A stretch of DNA of 48,610 nucleotides from Bacteroidota bacterium (GCA_019638705.1 JAHBTI010000025.1:1-48610); one strand, 5' to 3'; numbered from the stretch's first letter, positions 8,035 through 17,336 are shown. Translations and numbers: made by a program. Notes: generated by a model from the sequence alone, not told the origin.

Positions 8035-8725
8035 TTTTGGAGTAATCGTAAAAAATAACAACCGCCAACGACAGGCACACCACATAAAATACTTTAAACT
8101 GTATGTGCAAATACAGAACCCCAGAAATAATTGCACCCAACAGATAAGCACCAAGTATGGCGCACAAAAGTTTGGCTTTGCCTGCCAATTCTTCGTTGTT
8201 GCGGTATTCTTTTTTCGTAAACATAGAAAACAGAATTGCCAAATCGGTGGTTGTGCCTGTAAGGTGCGTGGTTTTTACAGAGAAATTGGAAATGCTTGCC
8301 GTAAGTCCGTTTTGCAAGCCCATGGCAAAGAGCATGAGTGCTAGCAGGGCTTCGGTTTCCACCAATGTTTCTTTGTAAAAGTATTGCCCATACACGCCCA
8401 CGCTCAACAGGCACAGTATTTCCAGCAAAATTGGCGTGGCGTGCGCCACATAAGGGTTTTTTCTGTTAAAATGGATAACAATAAAATTAGAAAGAAAACT
8501 GCCTGTGAAAAACAGAAACAGCCAACCCATTACCACGCCTGCTTTATACCATTCGCCTTGTGCGAGTTCAGCGGCAAGAATGGCGTAGTAACCCGTAACG
8601 TTTGACGAAAACGAAAGAAATATCATCAGGGAGGCAATGTTTGCCATGCCCGCCGAAAAAGCGGTGAGCGAACCCAACTGTATATTGTCCGAAAGTGTGC
8701 GTGTATTGCTGAATTTTCTTAACAT
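7997..8725 (-). CDS. YoaK/DUF1275 family membrane protein
   Basis: 242 residues from ATG 8725, chosen because it lies 4 bases after the stop of the upstream gene; a longer in-frame start would overlap that gene heavily. It has about six hydrophobic segments and the family hallmark LTAFSAGMANIASLMIFLSF followed by SSNVTGYYAIL, then LQNGLTASISNF and TTDLAILFS. DUF1275 proteins are polytopic inner-membrane proteins of unknown transport role. It is the last gene of a tightly packed minus-strand run with a lipocalin-like gene and a UspA-like gene. Confidence 0.85.
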   Translation of the reverse strand: MLRKFSNTRTLSDNIQLGSLTAFSAGMANIASLMIFLSFSSNVTGYYAILAAELAQGEWYKAGVVMGWLFLFFTGSFLSNFIVIHFNRKNPYVAHATPILLEILCLLSVGVYGQYFYKETLVETEALLALMLFAMGLQNGLTASISNFSVKTTHLTGTTTDLAILFSMFTKKEYRNNEELAGKAKLLCAILGAYLLGAIISGVLYLHIQFKVFYVVCLSLAVVIFYDYSKIRLKIMKRLNMF

Positions 8726-8729
8726 AAAA

Positions 8730-9191
8730 TTAGCCTCCCGATTTGTTAAAAGTGAGTTTGGCAATGCCGCGCACTTCCATGTTCGATTCAAAATTCAGAA
8801 CCAATGTTTTGCCGTTTAAAATATCAATGTTGTATTGCTCCGTTCGGTTGTCGGTGTGCTTTAACTGCAAAATGTGTCCGCGTCCTTTCAGCCGCCATTC
8901 TACGGTTTTTTCCGAATTTCTTCCAAACAAGGTCAATGTACCGTTCGGGTTAAAAAGCCATGTTTCGGCTTCGTGAATAATAAGCTGTTTTCCCACCATG
9001 TCTTTTATTTCTTCGGGCATAAACGCCAATTTTGTTTGTTGCCGCGTGTTTACTTTGTCGTACTCCCACTTTATTTCTTTCCACTCGCCCAATATTCTCT
9101 TTTCAGTATTGGGCGTGGCTTTAAGTATGAGCAAAAAGCCGATTATTCCGACAGCAAAAAAGCTGATATATATTCCCCATAATTTTATCAT
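8730..9191 (-). CDS. Membrane-anchored lipocalin-like protein
   Basis: 153 residues from ATG 9191, which overlaps the stop of the upstream gene by ATGA. One N-terminal membrane helix (MIKLWGIYISFFAVGIIGFLLIL) is followed by a small beta-rich domain starting RILGEWKEIKWEYDKV and including TWLFNPNGTLTLFG and VEWRLKGRGHILQL. That pattern matches lipocalin-like domains common in Bacteroidota. The binding partner is unknown. Coupling to the UspA-like and DUF1275 genes suggests co-expression, perhaps under the two-component system upstream. Confidence 0.65.
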   Translation of the reverse strand: MIKLWGIYISFFAVGIIGFLLILKATPNTEKRILGEWKEIKWEYDKVNTRQQTKLAFMPEEIKDMVGKQLIIHEAETWLFNPNGTLTLFGRNSEKTVEWRLKGRGHILQLKHTDNRTEQYNIDILNGKTLVLNFESNMEVRGIAKLTFNKSGG

Positions 9192-9688
9192 AATGCAGGA
9201 TTTAGATTGTTGAATAATGTTTCTAATTGGTTTCTTTCGGATACATTGTTTTTTACCTCCCAATCCATTTCGCAAAATGGAATACCGCTTTTTTTGATGA
9301 GCGAAACAGGGCAGAAACTTTTTCCTGATGTATTGAATTTGTAGGATTTCGGAATAAACACCTCGTCCACGTTTTTGGCTTTGGCAAAGTTGATAAATGC
9401 GGAGTTGCTGTAACCGTGAAACACATCTATGAGCAGCGCATCAATCGTTTTTTCAAACCTGTTTTTCAAAATTGCCAGTGCGTCCTGAAATTCAGGTTTC
9501 ACCGCGCTGCCGATAATTTTTTGCGGCGAATAAAAAATCAAATCCTGAAAGGAATTGCTTAAATCTACCGAATACATTAAAATAACGTTTACCTTGTCGG
9601 TATGATTACTGCTGCTGCCGAGAGCAAGTTTGAGAATGTTCAGCGACTCTACATGAAAGTCGGTAGGAACTAAAATTGTTTTAGACAT
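9188..9688 (-). CDS. Universal stress protein (UspA-like)
   Basis: 166 residues from ATG 9688 (MSKTILVPTDFHVESLNILKL); ATG 9700 is an alternative. The N-terminal ILVPTDF strand and helix, and the overall alpha/beta layout with KNVDEVFIPKS, are typical of the Usp fold. The nucleotide-binding G-2x-G-9x-G motif is not evident, so ATP binding is doubtful. It follows the histidine kinase by about 110 bases and overlaps the next gene by 4 bases. Confidence 0.7.
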   Translation of the reverse strand: MSKTILVPTDFHVESLNILKLALGSSSNHTDKVNVILMYSVDLSNSFQDLIFYSPQKIIGSAVKPEFQDALAILKNRFEKTIDALLIDVFHGYSNSAFINFAKAKNVDEVFIPKSYKFNTSGKSFCPVSLIKKSGIPFCEMDWEVKNNVSERNQLETLFNNLNPAL

Positions 9689-9798
9689 ACGCTTATACAT
9701 TTTTTGGTTAAAAACTTTCAGCAAATGTCTGCGCACAAAGTTAAGACGGCATAAGAACGAGATTAGAATGTGATTAGAATTGTGGTTTTACTTCCATT

Positions 9799-11172
9799 TT
9801 ACGCCACATGAAACAAAGGAAAGTTAATTTGCACGGTAGTTCCTTCATTTTTGGCAGAAGAAACGGTGAGTGTTCCTTTGTGAAGCAAAATAATATTTCG
9901 CGCAAGCGGCAAACCAATGCCGTAACCCTCAAAAAAATGGGTGTTGGAAGCCCTGAAAAAAGGGTCGTAAATGTATTGCAGCTCGTGTTCGGGAATACCC
10001 ACGCCTTGGTCTTTAATAATAACGATTACCTGATTGTTGCTTGCCGCAATACTCACCGAAACAGGCTTGTTGTGCGAATACTTGCAGGCATTGTTTAAAA
10101 TGTTGGCAATGGCAAGGTGAAGCAACTGCTTGTTGCCTTTTATTTTCAGTTTTTTCGGGTCTTCGGGCAGCAAAGCCAAGTCAATAAAAATTTTGTTGTG
10201 CGGATTTAACTTATCAATTACTTTTTTCACTTCCCAAATAATTTCATCGGTGCGGAAAATTTCAAAGGTTATTTTCTTGCCCTCGTAACCCGTTTGTGCA
10301 AGAAACAAAAGTGATTTTGTAATCTGGTCAAGCCGCTCTGCCTGCTGCGAAATGTTTTGCAACGCCTCGCGGTATTCTTCCTGTGTGCGCGTTTTAATTA
10401 ATGCCACATCTGCTTCGCCAATAATTGCGGTTAAAGGCGTGCCAAGCTCGTGCGAAGCATTGCTGATAAAATTTTTCTGCGTTTCAAAAGCGGTTTCTAT
10501 CCGCACAAGCAAATCGTTAAACGTGGAAATAAGTTCGCTTATTTCGTTGTTGTTGTCTTTTTCTTCCAGCCGTTTGTGAATGTTTTCGGTGCTTATTTGT
10601 TTTACTTCATCGGTAATTTGTTTTATGGGGTCAAAAATATGTTTGGATAAATAAATGGAAATGTAAGCCGTGATGAGAATGGTAAATATTATGCCGCCGA
10701 AAATAATGTTTCGCAAAAACGACAGGTGGTGCGAAGCGAAATAATTATTTGCCGACAAAACAACGAGGTAAGTTTTGTTTTCGTGTGCGTATTTAATGCC
10801 TGCATAAAAAAGGCTTCCCTCTTGCAGGTTAGATTTTCCTTCTGCCCATATTTTTTTGAAGAAAGATTTTGGCAGCTTGTGTTTTTCCGCAGCAGGGGCA
10901 AGGTCGGCTTCGGAGTTTATTTCAACCACAAATTCTTGTTCTTCGGTCAGCTTTTCGTAGTGCTGCTCTTTTAGCGTTTTTTCTGTTTCTGCATTTAATC
11001 TGTCCGTTTCAAAATAATATTTTGCTTCAATGTTTGCGCGGGCTTCCAACTGCTCATAAAAATCCGTGTAAGAATATTTATACAGCAAATAATAAATTGC
11101 TCCGCCAAACAGCAGCACTATCAGTACGTTTGACAAACAAAGCGTGAGCGCAATTTTTGATTGTGTTTTCAT
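9799..11172 (-). CDS. Sensor histidine kinase
   Basis: 457 residues. Two membrane helices (about 8-30 and 155-175) flank a periplasmic sensor region. HAMP is at about 175-225, and the HisKA H-box is SNASHELGTPLTAI with phospho-accepting His241. The HATPase has an N-box (ANILNNACKYS), G1 (DQGVGIP) and G2 (GYGIGLPLA). It sits 9 bases behind the OmpR-type regulator gene, so the two form a classic two-component pair. The signal is unknown. Architecture matches the kinases often linked to metal or envelope stress in Bacteroidota, but nothing in the sequence confirms this. Confidence 0.93.
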   Translation of the reverse strand: MKTQSKIALTLCLSNVLIVLLFGGAIYYLLYKYSYTDFYEQLEARANIEAKYYFETDRLNAETEKTLKEQHYEKLTEEQEFVVEINSEADLAPAAEKHKLPKSFFKKIWAEGKSNLQEGSLFYAGIKYAHENKTYLVVLSANNYFASHHLSFLRNIIFGGIIFTILITAYISIYLSKHIFDPIKQITDEVKQISTENIHKRLEEKDNNNEISELISTFNDLLVRIETAFETQKNFISNASHELGTPLTAIIGEADVALIKTRTQEEYREALQNISQQAERLDQITKSLLFLAQTGYEGKKITFEIFRTDEIIWEVKKVIDKLNPHNKIFIDLALLPEDPKKLKIKGNKQLLHLAIANILNNACKYSHNKPVSVSIAASNNQVIVIIKDQGVGIPEHELQYIYDPFFRASNTHFFEGYGIGLPLARNIILLHKGTLTVSSAKNEGTTVQINFPLFHVA

Positions 11173-11181
11173 GTGATGTTT

Positions 11182-11883
11182 TTATGTTTCTTTTAACACA
11201 TAACCCATTCCCACTACGGTATGAATGAGTTTGTTTTCACTGTCGGTATCCAATTTTTTTCGCAGATAATTAATATACACATCTACCACATTAGTTCCCA
11301 TATCAAAGTTAATGTCCCACACGCTTTCCAGCAAATCAATCCGCGACAGCACCTTGCCTTTGTTTTTTACCAACACCAGCAGCAGGCGGTATTCGGTAGC
11401 GGTGAGCGTAACAGCCGTTCCGTTTCTTGTAACCGTTTTTGCGTCATCGTCTATTTCCAACCCGGCAACTGTATATACATTTTTGTGAACAGGAGCGGCG
11501 TTTCCATCTGCGTTGTTTTCAGCTCGCCGCAGCAGGGCATTCACCCGTGCGTGCAGTTCAATAAATTTAAACGGTTTCACCAAGTAATCGTCTGCACCGG
11601 CGTTTAGCCCGTGTACAATGTTTTCGGGTGTTCCCAGCGCGGTTAAAAAAAGTATGGGCGTTGTAATTCCTTTTTTGCGAATTTCCCCACACACTTCAAT
11701 GCCGTTTTTGTCGGGCAGCATAATGTCAAGAATTATCAGGTGAAAGTCAGACTCCGCCACCATTTTTTCGCCCGCCGCCCCGTCAAACGCCACCGACACA
11801 TCAAAGCCCTCCTCTGTCAAGCCTTTCCATATAAAATTGGCAACACTTGTTTCATCTTCCACAAGCAGAATTTTTTTCGTCAT
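11182..11883 (-). CDS. OmpR/PhoB-family response regulator
   Basis: 233 residues. The receiver domain starts KKILLVEDE, has the phosphorylated Asp53 in LIILDIMLPDKNG, the conserved Thr in PILFLTALG and Lys in YLVKPF. A winged-helix DNA-binding domain follows (LTATEYRLLLVLVKN, NVVDVYINYLRKKLD, HTVVGMGYVLKE). It is the first gene of the pair and precedes the histidine kinase by 9 bases. Likely targets include its own operon and perhaps the downstream Usp, lipocalin-like and DUF1275 genes. Confidence 0.94.
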   Translation of the reverse strand: MTKKILLVEDETSVANFIWKGLTEEGFDVSVAFDGAAGEKMVAESDFHLIILDIMLPDKNGIEVCGEIRKKGITTPILFLTALGTPENIVHGLNAGADDYLVKPFKFIELHARVNALLRRAENNADGNAAPVHKNVYTVAGLEIDDDAKTVTRNGTAVTLTATEYRLLLVLVKNKGKVLSRIDLLESVWDINFDMGTNVVDVYINYLRKKLDTDSENKLIHTVVGMGYVLKET

Positions 11884-12179
11884 GCACTAATTTTTTCACT
11901 TCAAACATAAAGAAAATTAAGAGCCTGTTTAAATTTTGTTCCGTAAAAAGTTTCTATGTAGGTACAAGCAGGGCAAGCACCGTGAAGAAAGTGGTGGTGG
12001 AGTAGAGAGGTAAAATGCCCCCTCTTCCCCCACTCTGTTGCATTTCTCCACAAAAAATTTTCCACAGTTTCTTATTTCAAAAAATTAAATCGCTGAAAAT
12101 AAGTGATGTAATTTTTCTTTTTTTATTGGCATGGTTTTGGATATATCTATGGCAAGTTTAATTTAAAAACATAAGAAAA
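11884..12179. other. Non-coding gap between divergent genes
   Basis: About 296 bases separate the two-component operon (minus) from the PepSY-like gene (plus). I see no gene. It should hold the promoters of both. GAGCCTGTTTAAATTTTG near 11921 looks like the end of an insertion sequence, but no partner end or transposase is present. Confidence 0.4.
12144..12151 (+). promoter_or_regulatory. Possible -7 box of the PepSY-like gene
   Basis: TATCTATG differs from TAnnTTTG at one base. It lies 29 bases before ATG 12180, with a T-rich stretch where the -33 element would be. Confidence 0.35.
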
Positions 12180-12488
12180 ATGAAAAAAGTAATGTTATCA
12201 GTATTCAGCTTAGGCATGGTATTATGCGCTACAGCTGTAAAAGCAAACACAATCAATGTAAACAACGCTATTGTTGTTACAATGGACAACGAAAAAACTG
12301 CCGTTAAAGCAGAAGAACTTCCTGAAGCGGTGAAAAAAACTTTGGCAGGTGATGCTTACAAAGGTTTTGCAGTTGCAGAAGCTTTCTTGGTTAAATCAGG
12401 CGACGCTTCTCACTACGAATTAACCTTGACTAAAGGCGAAGAAAAACAAGTTGTGAAATTGAACGCTGACGGAACTCCCGTAAAATAA
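12180..12488 (+). CDS. Small exported PepSY-like protein
   Basis: 102 residues with a signal peptide (MKKVMLSVFSLGMVLCATAVKA) and a short mature domain: LPEAVKKTLAGDAYKGFAV, a strand pair in HYELTLTKGEEKQVVKLNA, and DGTPVK at the end. That layout fits the PepSY-like/BLIP-like small periplasmic proteins common in Bacteroidota, which are often controlled by neighbouring two-component systems. It is a single-gene unit closed by a clear terminator. The neighbouring kinases and regulators make it a candidate target, but this is inference. Confidence 0.72.
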   Translation: MKKVMLSVFSLGMVLCATAVKANTINVNNAIVVTMDNEKTAVKAEELPEAVKKTLAGDAYKGFAVAEAFLVKSGDASHYELTLTKGEEKQVVKLNADGTPVK

Positions 12489-12506
12489 TCCGTTCTTAAT
12501 TTCTTT

Positions 12507-12545
12507 ATAAAAGCCGATATGATACATGTCGGCTTTTATTTTTTT
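12507..12545 (+). terminator. Rho-independent terminator
   Basis: Perfect 11-bp stem ATAAAAGCCGA (12507-12517) and TCGGCTTTTAT (12529-12539), followed by TTTTTTC, 18 bases after the PepSY-like gene stop. Confidence 0.85.
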
Positions 12546-12575
12546 CTTACTTTTAAAAACACATTTTGAAGCTCT

Positions 12576-13904
12576 ATGACCAACACCCTTTTAGTAGAAG
12601 ACGACATTGCGTTTGCCCAGCTCATACAAGGGTTTTTAAAAAAACATGATTACCAAGTTGAAGTGCGCACTTCAATAAAAGAAGCAATCAATCAGCTTCA
12701 AACAAATTCTTTTCAGCTCATTTTATTGGATTTTAATTTGCCCGACGGCAACGGTTTTGACTTTATTGAAAAATTAAAACAACTGCAAATTCGTGTGCCT
12801 GTAATTATCCTGACAAGTTTTCACGATGTACGCACCGCCGTGAAAGCCTTGCAAATGGGCGTGAAAGACTATATTACCAAACCTGTAAATCATGAAGAAT
12901 TGCTGGCGGTGATGAAACAAACCTTGCAGGAACAAGCGCAGGAAACAGTTTCGGAAAACACAAGCAAAGAATTTGTGAAAGGCATAAGCGAAGCCGCACA
13001 GGAATTGCAACGCCATATTGAATTGGTTGCGCCAACAAATATGTCGGTGATTATTGAGGGCGAAAGCGGAACAGGAAAAGAAAATGTGGCGCGCAGTATT
13101 CATAATTTAAGCAACAGAAAAGACAAGCCTTTTGTGGCGATTGACTGCGGCGCATTATCAGAGGAATTGGCGGCGAGTGAATTGTTCGGTCATGTGAAAG
13201 GCGCATTTACAGGTGCGGTGAATGATAAGAAAGGTGAATTTGAACGCGCCGGCGGCGGGACATTATTTTTAGATGAAATCGGAAATTTGAGTTATGCCAT
13301 TCAGGTAAAATTGTTGCGAGCCTTGCAGGAGCGAGAAATTCAGCCCGTTGGCGGAAACAAATTAGTGAAAGTAGATGTGCGCTTAATTTGCGCTACCAAC
13401 GAAGATTTACGCTCCAACGTAAAAAATAATTCCTTTCGCGAAGATTTATTTCATCGGTTAAATGAATTTAGTATTCACATGCCGCCCCTGCGCGAACGCA
13501 AAAGCGATTTGGAATTATTCGTTAATCATTTTATCAAAGAAGCTAATGCAGAATTGAACAAACAGGTGAAAAGTTTGTCGGGCGAAGTGCTGCAAATTTT
13601 TAAAAAATACGACTGGCACGGTAATTTACGTGAATTAAAAAACATTGTGAAACGCGCTGCACTCATCGCTCGTGGTGAGTTTATTACCAAAGAAGATATT
13701 CCCGCCGAAATGCTTCACATAAATTCTGGCATTGAAAAACGCACCGAAAACGATTTAAAAGCCATGAACGAAATGAATGAAAGGGATTTAATTATAAAAA
13801 CCCTGCGCGAAGTAAAATACAACAAATCAAAAGCCGCGCAATTACTGAATATTGACCGAAAAACGTTGTATCTCAAAATTGCGAAGTACGGAATTGAAGC
13901 GTAA
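12576..13904 (+). CDS. NtrC-family sigma-54-dependent response regulator
   Basis: 442 residues. The receiver domain (1-120) has Asp52 in [13 protein letters not shown] and Lys in YITKPV. The AAA+ domain has Walker A GESGTGKE (162-169), GAFTGA (209-214), which contacts sigma-54, and Walker [10 protein letters not shown] near 230. The arginine-finger region [15 protein letters not shown] is present. The C-terminus is a Fis-type helix-turn-helix ([19 protein letters not shown]). It would activate sigma-54 promoters when phosphorylated. It converges with a hybrid kinase gene that may be its partner. The gene for sigma-54 itself lies 29 kb away in this window. Confidence 0.94.
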   Translation: MTNTLLVEDDIAFAQLIQGFLKKHDYQVEVRTSIKEAINQLQTNSFQLILLDFNLPDGNGFDFIEKLKQLQIRVPVIILTSFHDVRTAVKALQMGVKDYITKPVNHEELLAVMKQTLQEQAQETVSENTSKEFVKGISEAAQELQRHIELVAPTNMSVIIEGESGTGKENVARSIHNLSNRKDKPFVAIDCGALSEELAASELFGHVKGAFTGAVNDKKGEFERAGGGTLFLDEIGNLSYAIQVKLLRALQEREIQPVGGNKLVKVDVRLICATNEDLRSNVKNNSFREDLFHRLNEFSIHMPPLRERKSDLELFVNHFIKEANAELNKQVKSLSGEVLQIFKKYDWHGNLRELKNIVKRAALIARGEFITKEDIPAEMLHINSGIEKRTENDLKAMNEMNERDLIIKTLREVKYNKSKAAQLLNIDRKTLYLKIAKYGIEA

Positions 13905-13918
13905 AATGAATTTGAAAA

Positions 13919-14056
13919 TGAATTGATTTGAAAATTTGAAAATGAGCCGCCTTAGCTTCAAATCATTCATTCAACTTGTCTAACTCGCTTGGTCATGCTG
14001 ACGAAGGAAGCATCTCTTAATTTTCAAATTAATTCATCATCAAATTTTCAAATCAG
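13919..14056. repeat. AT-rich palindromic intergenic element
   Basis: Left arm GATTTGAAAATTTGAAAATGA (13925-13945) is roughly complementary to the right-end sequence CATCAAATTTTCAAATC (ending near 14055). Inside is GTCATGCTGACGAAGGAAGC, which resembles a Bacteroidota repeat module. The motif GAATTGATTTGAAAATTTGA also occurs at about 23550, after pntAA. The right arm overlaps the 3' end of the hybrid kinase gene. Confidence 0.5.
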
Positions 14057-16544
14057 TTTGCTCTCTGTACAATTTTGCTTTCTTAATCAAACATTCTACT
14101 GCTTCAAACAAGTCGGAAAAATTTTCATTCGGAAAAACATTTTCTTTCATTAAACTTTTCTCCAACATTTTTAATTTCAACGAAAGTGCTTTTGCGCCCA
14201 ACTGCCCTGTTTTAGCAGCCAAGCGGTGAACGGAATTTTTCGTCTTTTCAACGTTTTTTTCTTCAACGGCACTTTTCAACAATTTTAAATCGTTTGAAGT
14301 GTCGTTAATAAAAACGTCTAATGTTTTTTTAATCAGTTTTTCATCGTGCATACACAGGGCTTCAATGCTTTCCATGTTCAATTCTTCTTCCGAAGCCTTG
14401 AGCTGCGTTTTGTTTACCAAGTTCAAAATATCTTTTTCGCGGAAAGGTTTTAATAAGATGTCGTTAAAACCTTGTTTCAAAATTTGGTCGCGCTCATCGG
14501 GCAATGCCTGCGCGGTGAGTGCAATAAAACGAACGTGCGGTTCTGCTTTTTGTTTTAAAATGTTACAAAGCTCAATTCCTGAAATAACAGGCATACGAAT
14601 ATCCAATAACACCAATTGAATGCCTTCGTCCCATTGCATTTTTGCAGCAAGTTCCGAAGACGAAAAGGAAATGTATTGTAATTTGTGTTTCTCCGCAATC
14701 ACAGAAAAGAGTTGAACAATAAATTCATCATCGTCCACAATCAAAATTTTTCCCTTGAATGATGAAACTTGTGAAAGATTTTTTTCATCATTCATATTCT
14801 CAACCTTCGTTGATTTCTCGTAAGGAATTTTTACAGTGAAACATGAGCCTTTGTCTTTTTCACTTTGCACGGAAATTGTTCCGCCCTGAATTTCAACCAA
14901 AGATTTTACAATGCCCAAACCAAGTCCTGTGCCGCCAAACAAGCGTTGTGTGCTGTCGGCAGCCTGCTCAAAAGCATTAAAAATTTTATTAATTTGTTCA
15001 GGCGAAATGCCAATGCCTGTGTCTTTTATTTCAAAAGTAAATTCGTTTGTATGAGTGTTTGTTTCGTTTGAAGAAACTATAAATGTTACTTCGCCCGCAT
15101 TGGTAAATTTTACGGCATTGCCAAGCAGGTTGTACAAAATTTGTTTTAAGCGAAAAGCATCGCCGCAATACAAGTTAGTTTCGCCAATATTGGCTCTAAA
15201 CACAAAACGAATGTTTTTTTTCTCGGCTTGTAAATCCATACTGCTCGCTACTTCCGCAATAAGTTCGTTCATGTCAAAATCACGTTTTTCAATCACGAAT
15301 TTTCCCGAAACAATGCGGCTGTAATCCAATACTTCGTTTACAATTTGCAAAAGATGTTCGGAAGATTGGTGAATAATATCCAAGGATTTTTTGTCGGGAT
15401 TGTTTTGGTCTTTCAACTGTTCCGAAAAACCGATAATGGATTGCAAAGGCGTGCGCAACTCATGGCTCATGTTGGCAAGAAAACGTTGTTTCACCTGCTC
15501 GCTCTGCTCTGCCCGCTCTTTGGCTTTCAGCAATTCTTCCTTGTATTTGTTGCTGCGCGAAATATCGGAGAAAATAAGAAAAACCAAAATTGCCATTAAG
15601 GATAAAAACACCAACAACACCATTCCAATTTTAGAAAACGCCGCGCTAAATTCATCGCTCAATAAAAAGGTGTTGTCTTGCATCGCGGCGTATTCGCGGC
15701 TTTGAATGTCGTGCAGCAGTTTTTGCAATTCGTTTACAAATAAGTTTCCTGTGGTGTATAGCTCAAATTCTTTTTTCAAAAGTTGCGATACCTTGTTTCG
15801 TCCCTCTTTATTTATGTTGCCGATTGCCGCTTCTATGTGCTGAATAAAGCTGTCGCGCTGCACTACGGAAATGGTGTCAATGGTAATTTTTAAATCTTCA
15901 ATGGTGGTTATTTTCGGTTCTCTTTCTTTATCATCGTTTTTCTTTTTGCGGAAAAGGCGATTGATGAAATTTTGTTTTTCTTTTTCCGAAATATCGTCTT
16001 CAACGGTTTTTGTAGTGGTGGTTTTTTGTTGGCGCGTAATAATGGTGGTATCGGCATTGTAAATATTTTCGGCAATGTAGCGCGAAAGTTCTTTTATCCG
16101 TTTGGAAAGAGCGCGGTTGTAAATGACTTCATCGCGGTACTTCAGATAGGAAGCAAACAACACTTCGCGCCCTGCCAAAATTTTCTTCATATTGTCAATG
16201 CGAAGAATTTGTGCGGAGTCTTCAAAGCAGAGTATTTTCAAGCTGTCTAACGATAAAACCAAAGAAGAATCGCGTGCCAAAAAATCAAGATAGGGTGTTT
16301 GCACGTCTTGCAAAGCCTGAATGTTTTGTACGGGGTCTAACTGATTTACCTGTTGAAAAATGCGGTTTACCAAAGCCAATTTTTCATCGGGCTGTGTGAG
16401 TTTGTGAATGGTAGAAAATGTTTCTTTAAACACTACCCGCGAAATGCCCCATGCAAACAGCAAAACCAAACAACTTAACAACACCGCAATAATAATTTTA
16501 GCGCGAATGGATTGCAATGCAAATTTTTCTTTTAGTCCAAACAT
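14040..16544 (-). CDS. Hybrid sensor histidine kinase with receiver and HPt domains
   Basis: 834 residues. Membrane helices at about 18-38 and 305-327 enclose a long helical sensor region with a charged, Lys-rich stretch near 165-215. HisKA has MSHELRTPLQSI with His361; the HATPase has NLLGNAVKF, DTGIGIS and GGTGLGLGI. A receiver domain (about 598-715) has Asp648 in LVLLDIRMP. An HPt domain at the C-terminus has VHRLAAKTGQLGA with His773. This is a phosphorelay sensor in one chain. It lies convergent to the sigma-54 activator, a plausible final acceptor of the phosphate. The signal is unknown. Confidence 0.93.
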   Translation of the reverse strand: MFGLKEKFALQSIRAKIIIAVLLSCLVLLFAWGISRVVFKETFSTIHKLTQPDEKLALVNRIFQQVNQLDPVQNIQALQDVQTPYLDFLARDSSLVLSLDSLKILCFEDSAQILRIDNMKKILAGREVLFASYLKYRDEVIYNRALSKRIKELSRYIAENIYNADTTIITRQQKTTTTKTVEDDISEKEKQNFINRLFRKKKNDDKEREPKITTIEDLKITIDTISVVQRDSFIQHIEAAIGNINKEGRNKVSQLLKKEFELYTTGNLFVNELQKLLHDIQSREYAAMQDNTFLLSDEFSAAFSKIGMVLLVFLSLMAILVFLIFSDISRSNKYKEELLKAKERAEQSEQVKQRFLANMSHELRTPLQSIIGFSEQLKDQNNPDKKSLDIIHQSSEHLLQIVNEVLDYSRIVSGKFVIEKRDFDMNELIAEVASSMDLQAEKKNIRFVFRANIGETNLYCGDAFRLKQILYNLLGNAVKFTNAGEVTFIVSSNETNTHTNEFTFEIKDTGIGISPEQINKIFNAFEQAADSTQRLFGGTGLGLGIVKSLVEIQGGTISVQSEKDKGSCFTVKIPYEKSTKVENMNDEKNLSQVSSFKGKILIVDDDEFIVQLFSVIAEKHKLQYISFSSSELAAKMQWDEGIQLVLLDIRMPVISGIELCNILKQKAEPHVRFIALTAQALPDERDQILKQGFNDILLKPFREKDILNLVNKTQLKASEEELNMESIEALCMHDEKLIKKTLDVFINDTSNDLKLLKSAVEEKNVEKTKNSVHRLAAKTGQLGAKALSLKLKMLEKSLMKENVFPNENFSDLFEAVECLIKKAKLYREQTDLKI

Positions 16545-16591
16545 GAGGAGTTTAAAGTAAAAAGAAAAAATGGAAGTGAGAAACAGGGGGG

Positions 16592-16650
16592 ATTTTATTT
16601 ATTTTTTGCTCGCAATAAGCTATACGGTTTTGCTTTGCTCTATTTGTTGT
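16592..16650 (-). repeat. Tail copy A of the restriction-modification gene 3' end
   Basis: On the minus strand this encodes QNRIAYCEQKINK, closely matching the coiled-coil tail of the type IIG gene at 19.1 kb. It is the shortest of four copies and supplies the TAG stop of the toxin gene (16640-16642). Confidence 0.7.
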
Positions 16651-16903
16651 AAATGTTTCCGCGAACATCTATATCAATAATGATTATTACAAGCTCTTTG
16701 TTATGAACTTCGTAAACTATGCGGTATGTACCTACCCTAAGTCTGTAAACGTTTTCAAAGCCGACTAATTTTTTGCTGCCGTTTGGGTATGGATTGTTTT
16801 CCAACTCGTCAATGTGTTGAATAATTTTTTTGAGGTAGTTTGTTGGAATTTTGGCAATGTTCTTTTTGGCAATCCGAGAATAATCAATTTTGTATTTGCC
16901 CAT
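16640..16903 (-). CDS. RelE/ParE-family toxin
   Basis: 87 residues (MGKYKIDYSRIAKKNIAKIP ... NPYPNGSKKLVG ... YRLRVGTYRIVYEVHNKELVIIIIDIDVRG). The RVGTYRIVYEV strand and the closing Ile-rich strand are the hallmark of the RelE/ParE toxin fold. Whether it cuts mRNA on the ribosome or inhibits gyrase cannot be told from sequence. The start lies 3 bases after the antitoxin stop. Its last codons run into a repeat copy of the restriction gene tail, so the C-terminus is set by the repeat junction. Confidence 0.88.
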   Translation of the reverse strand: MGKYKIDYSRIAKKNIAKIPTNYLKKIIQHIDELENNPYPNGSKKLVGFENVYRLRVGTYRIVYEVHNKELVIIIIDIDVRGNIYNK

Positions 16904-16906
16904 AAA

Positions 16907-17110
16907 TTATTTTAGCTTCTTTGCGAGCATTTTTTTTATTTCCGCGTGAGTTGCAACCACCTCTCCGTCAGAACTGTTTTTAATACGCTCAACTTTTATC
17001 ATATCTAAAAAATCCTCTAAGTAGTCGCCCCACTTCTTTAGGTCTATGGTAATGGACGTTACTTTACCGCTTGCGCTCTTATGTTCTTTTATGCCTGCTA
17101 TACGTGCCAT
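16907..17110 (-). CDS. Antitoxin of the RelE/ParE-type pair
   Basis: 67 residues from ATG 17110 (MARIAGIKEHKSASGKVTSITIDLKKWGDYLEDFL ... VATHAEIKKMLAKKLK). An in-frame extension to 17200 exists, but it reads through restriction-gene tail copy B (YELSEEEIAVIE), so the shorter start is chosen. It ends 3 bases before the toxin start, the usual antitoxin-toxin order. It should bind and neutralise the toxin and repress the operon. Confidence 0.8.
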   Translation of the reverse strand: MARIAGIKEHKSASGKVTSITIDLKKWGDYLEDFLDMIKVERIKNSSDGEVVATHAEIKKMLAKKLK

Positions 17111-17152
17111 AACTTTTAATTTGTGTACACAAAGATATAAATTTTTAGACCG

Positions 17153-17260
17153 CTCAATAACTGCAATCTCCTCCTCGCTCAATTCATACAACTGATACAC
17201 AATTTCATTTATTTTTTGCTCGCAATAATCTATTCGGTTTTGCTTTACAATTTCAACTTT
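17153..17260 (-). repeat. Tail copy B of the restriction-modification gene 3' end
   Basis: Minus-strand translation contains QNRIDYCEQKINEIV and then YELSEEEIAVIERSK, nearly the same as the end of the type IIG protein (YELTKEEIAVIENSK). It lies directly upstream of the antitoxin and is in frame with it. Confidence 0.8.
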
Positions 17261-17314
17261 TTACATAAGCCGCAGGATTTCCTCTGCTCTTGCCAACGCT
17301 CAAAATCTTACGGA

Positions 17315-17336
17315 GCGGGGGGCGGCGGGGCGGGGC
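17315..17336 (+). other. G-rich run, possible G-quadruplex
   Basis: GCGGGGGGCGGCGGGGCGGGGC stands out from the AT-rich surroundings and is followed by CCCCC at 17343. Runs of 6, 2, 4 and 4 G could fold as a quadruplex on the plus strand. It sits between tail copy B and the promoter of the small antitoxin-like gene. Confidence 0.4.

Noticed and set aside
11921..11945. The end of an insertion sequence (GAGCCTGTTTAAATTTTG)
   Set aside because: No matching inverted end or transposase was found nearby, so it is left only as a note.
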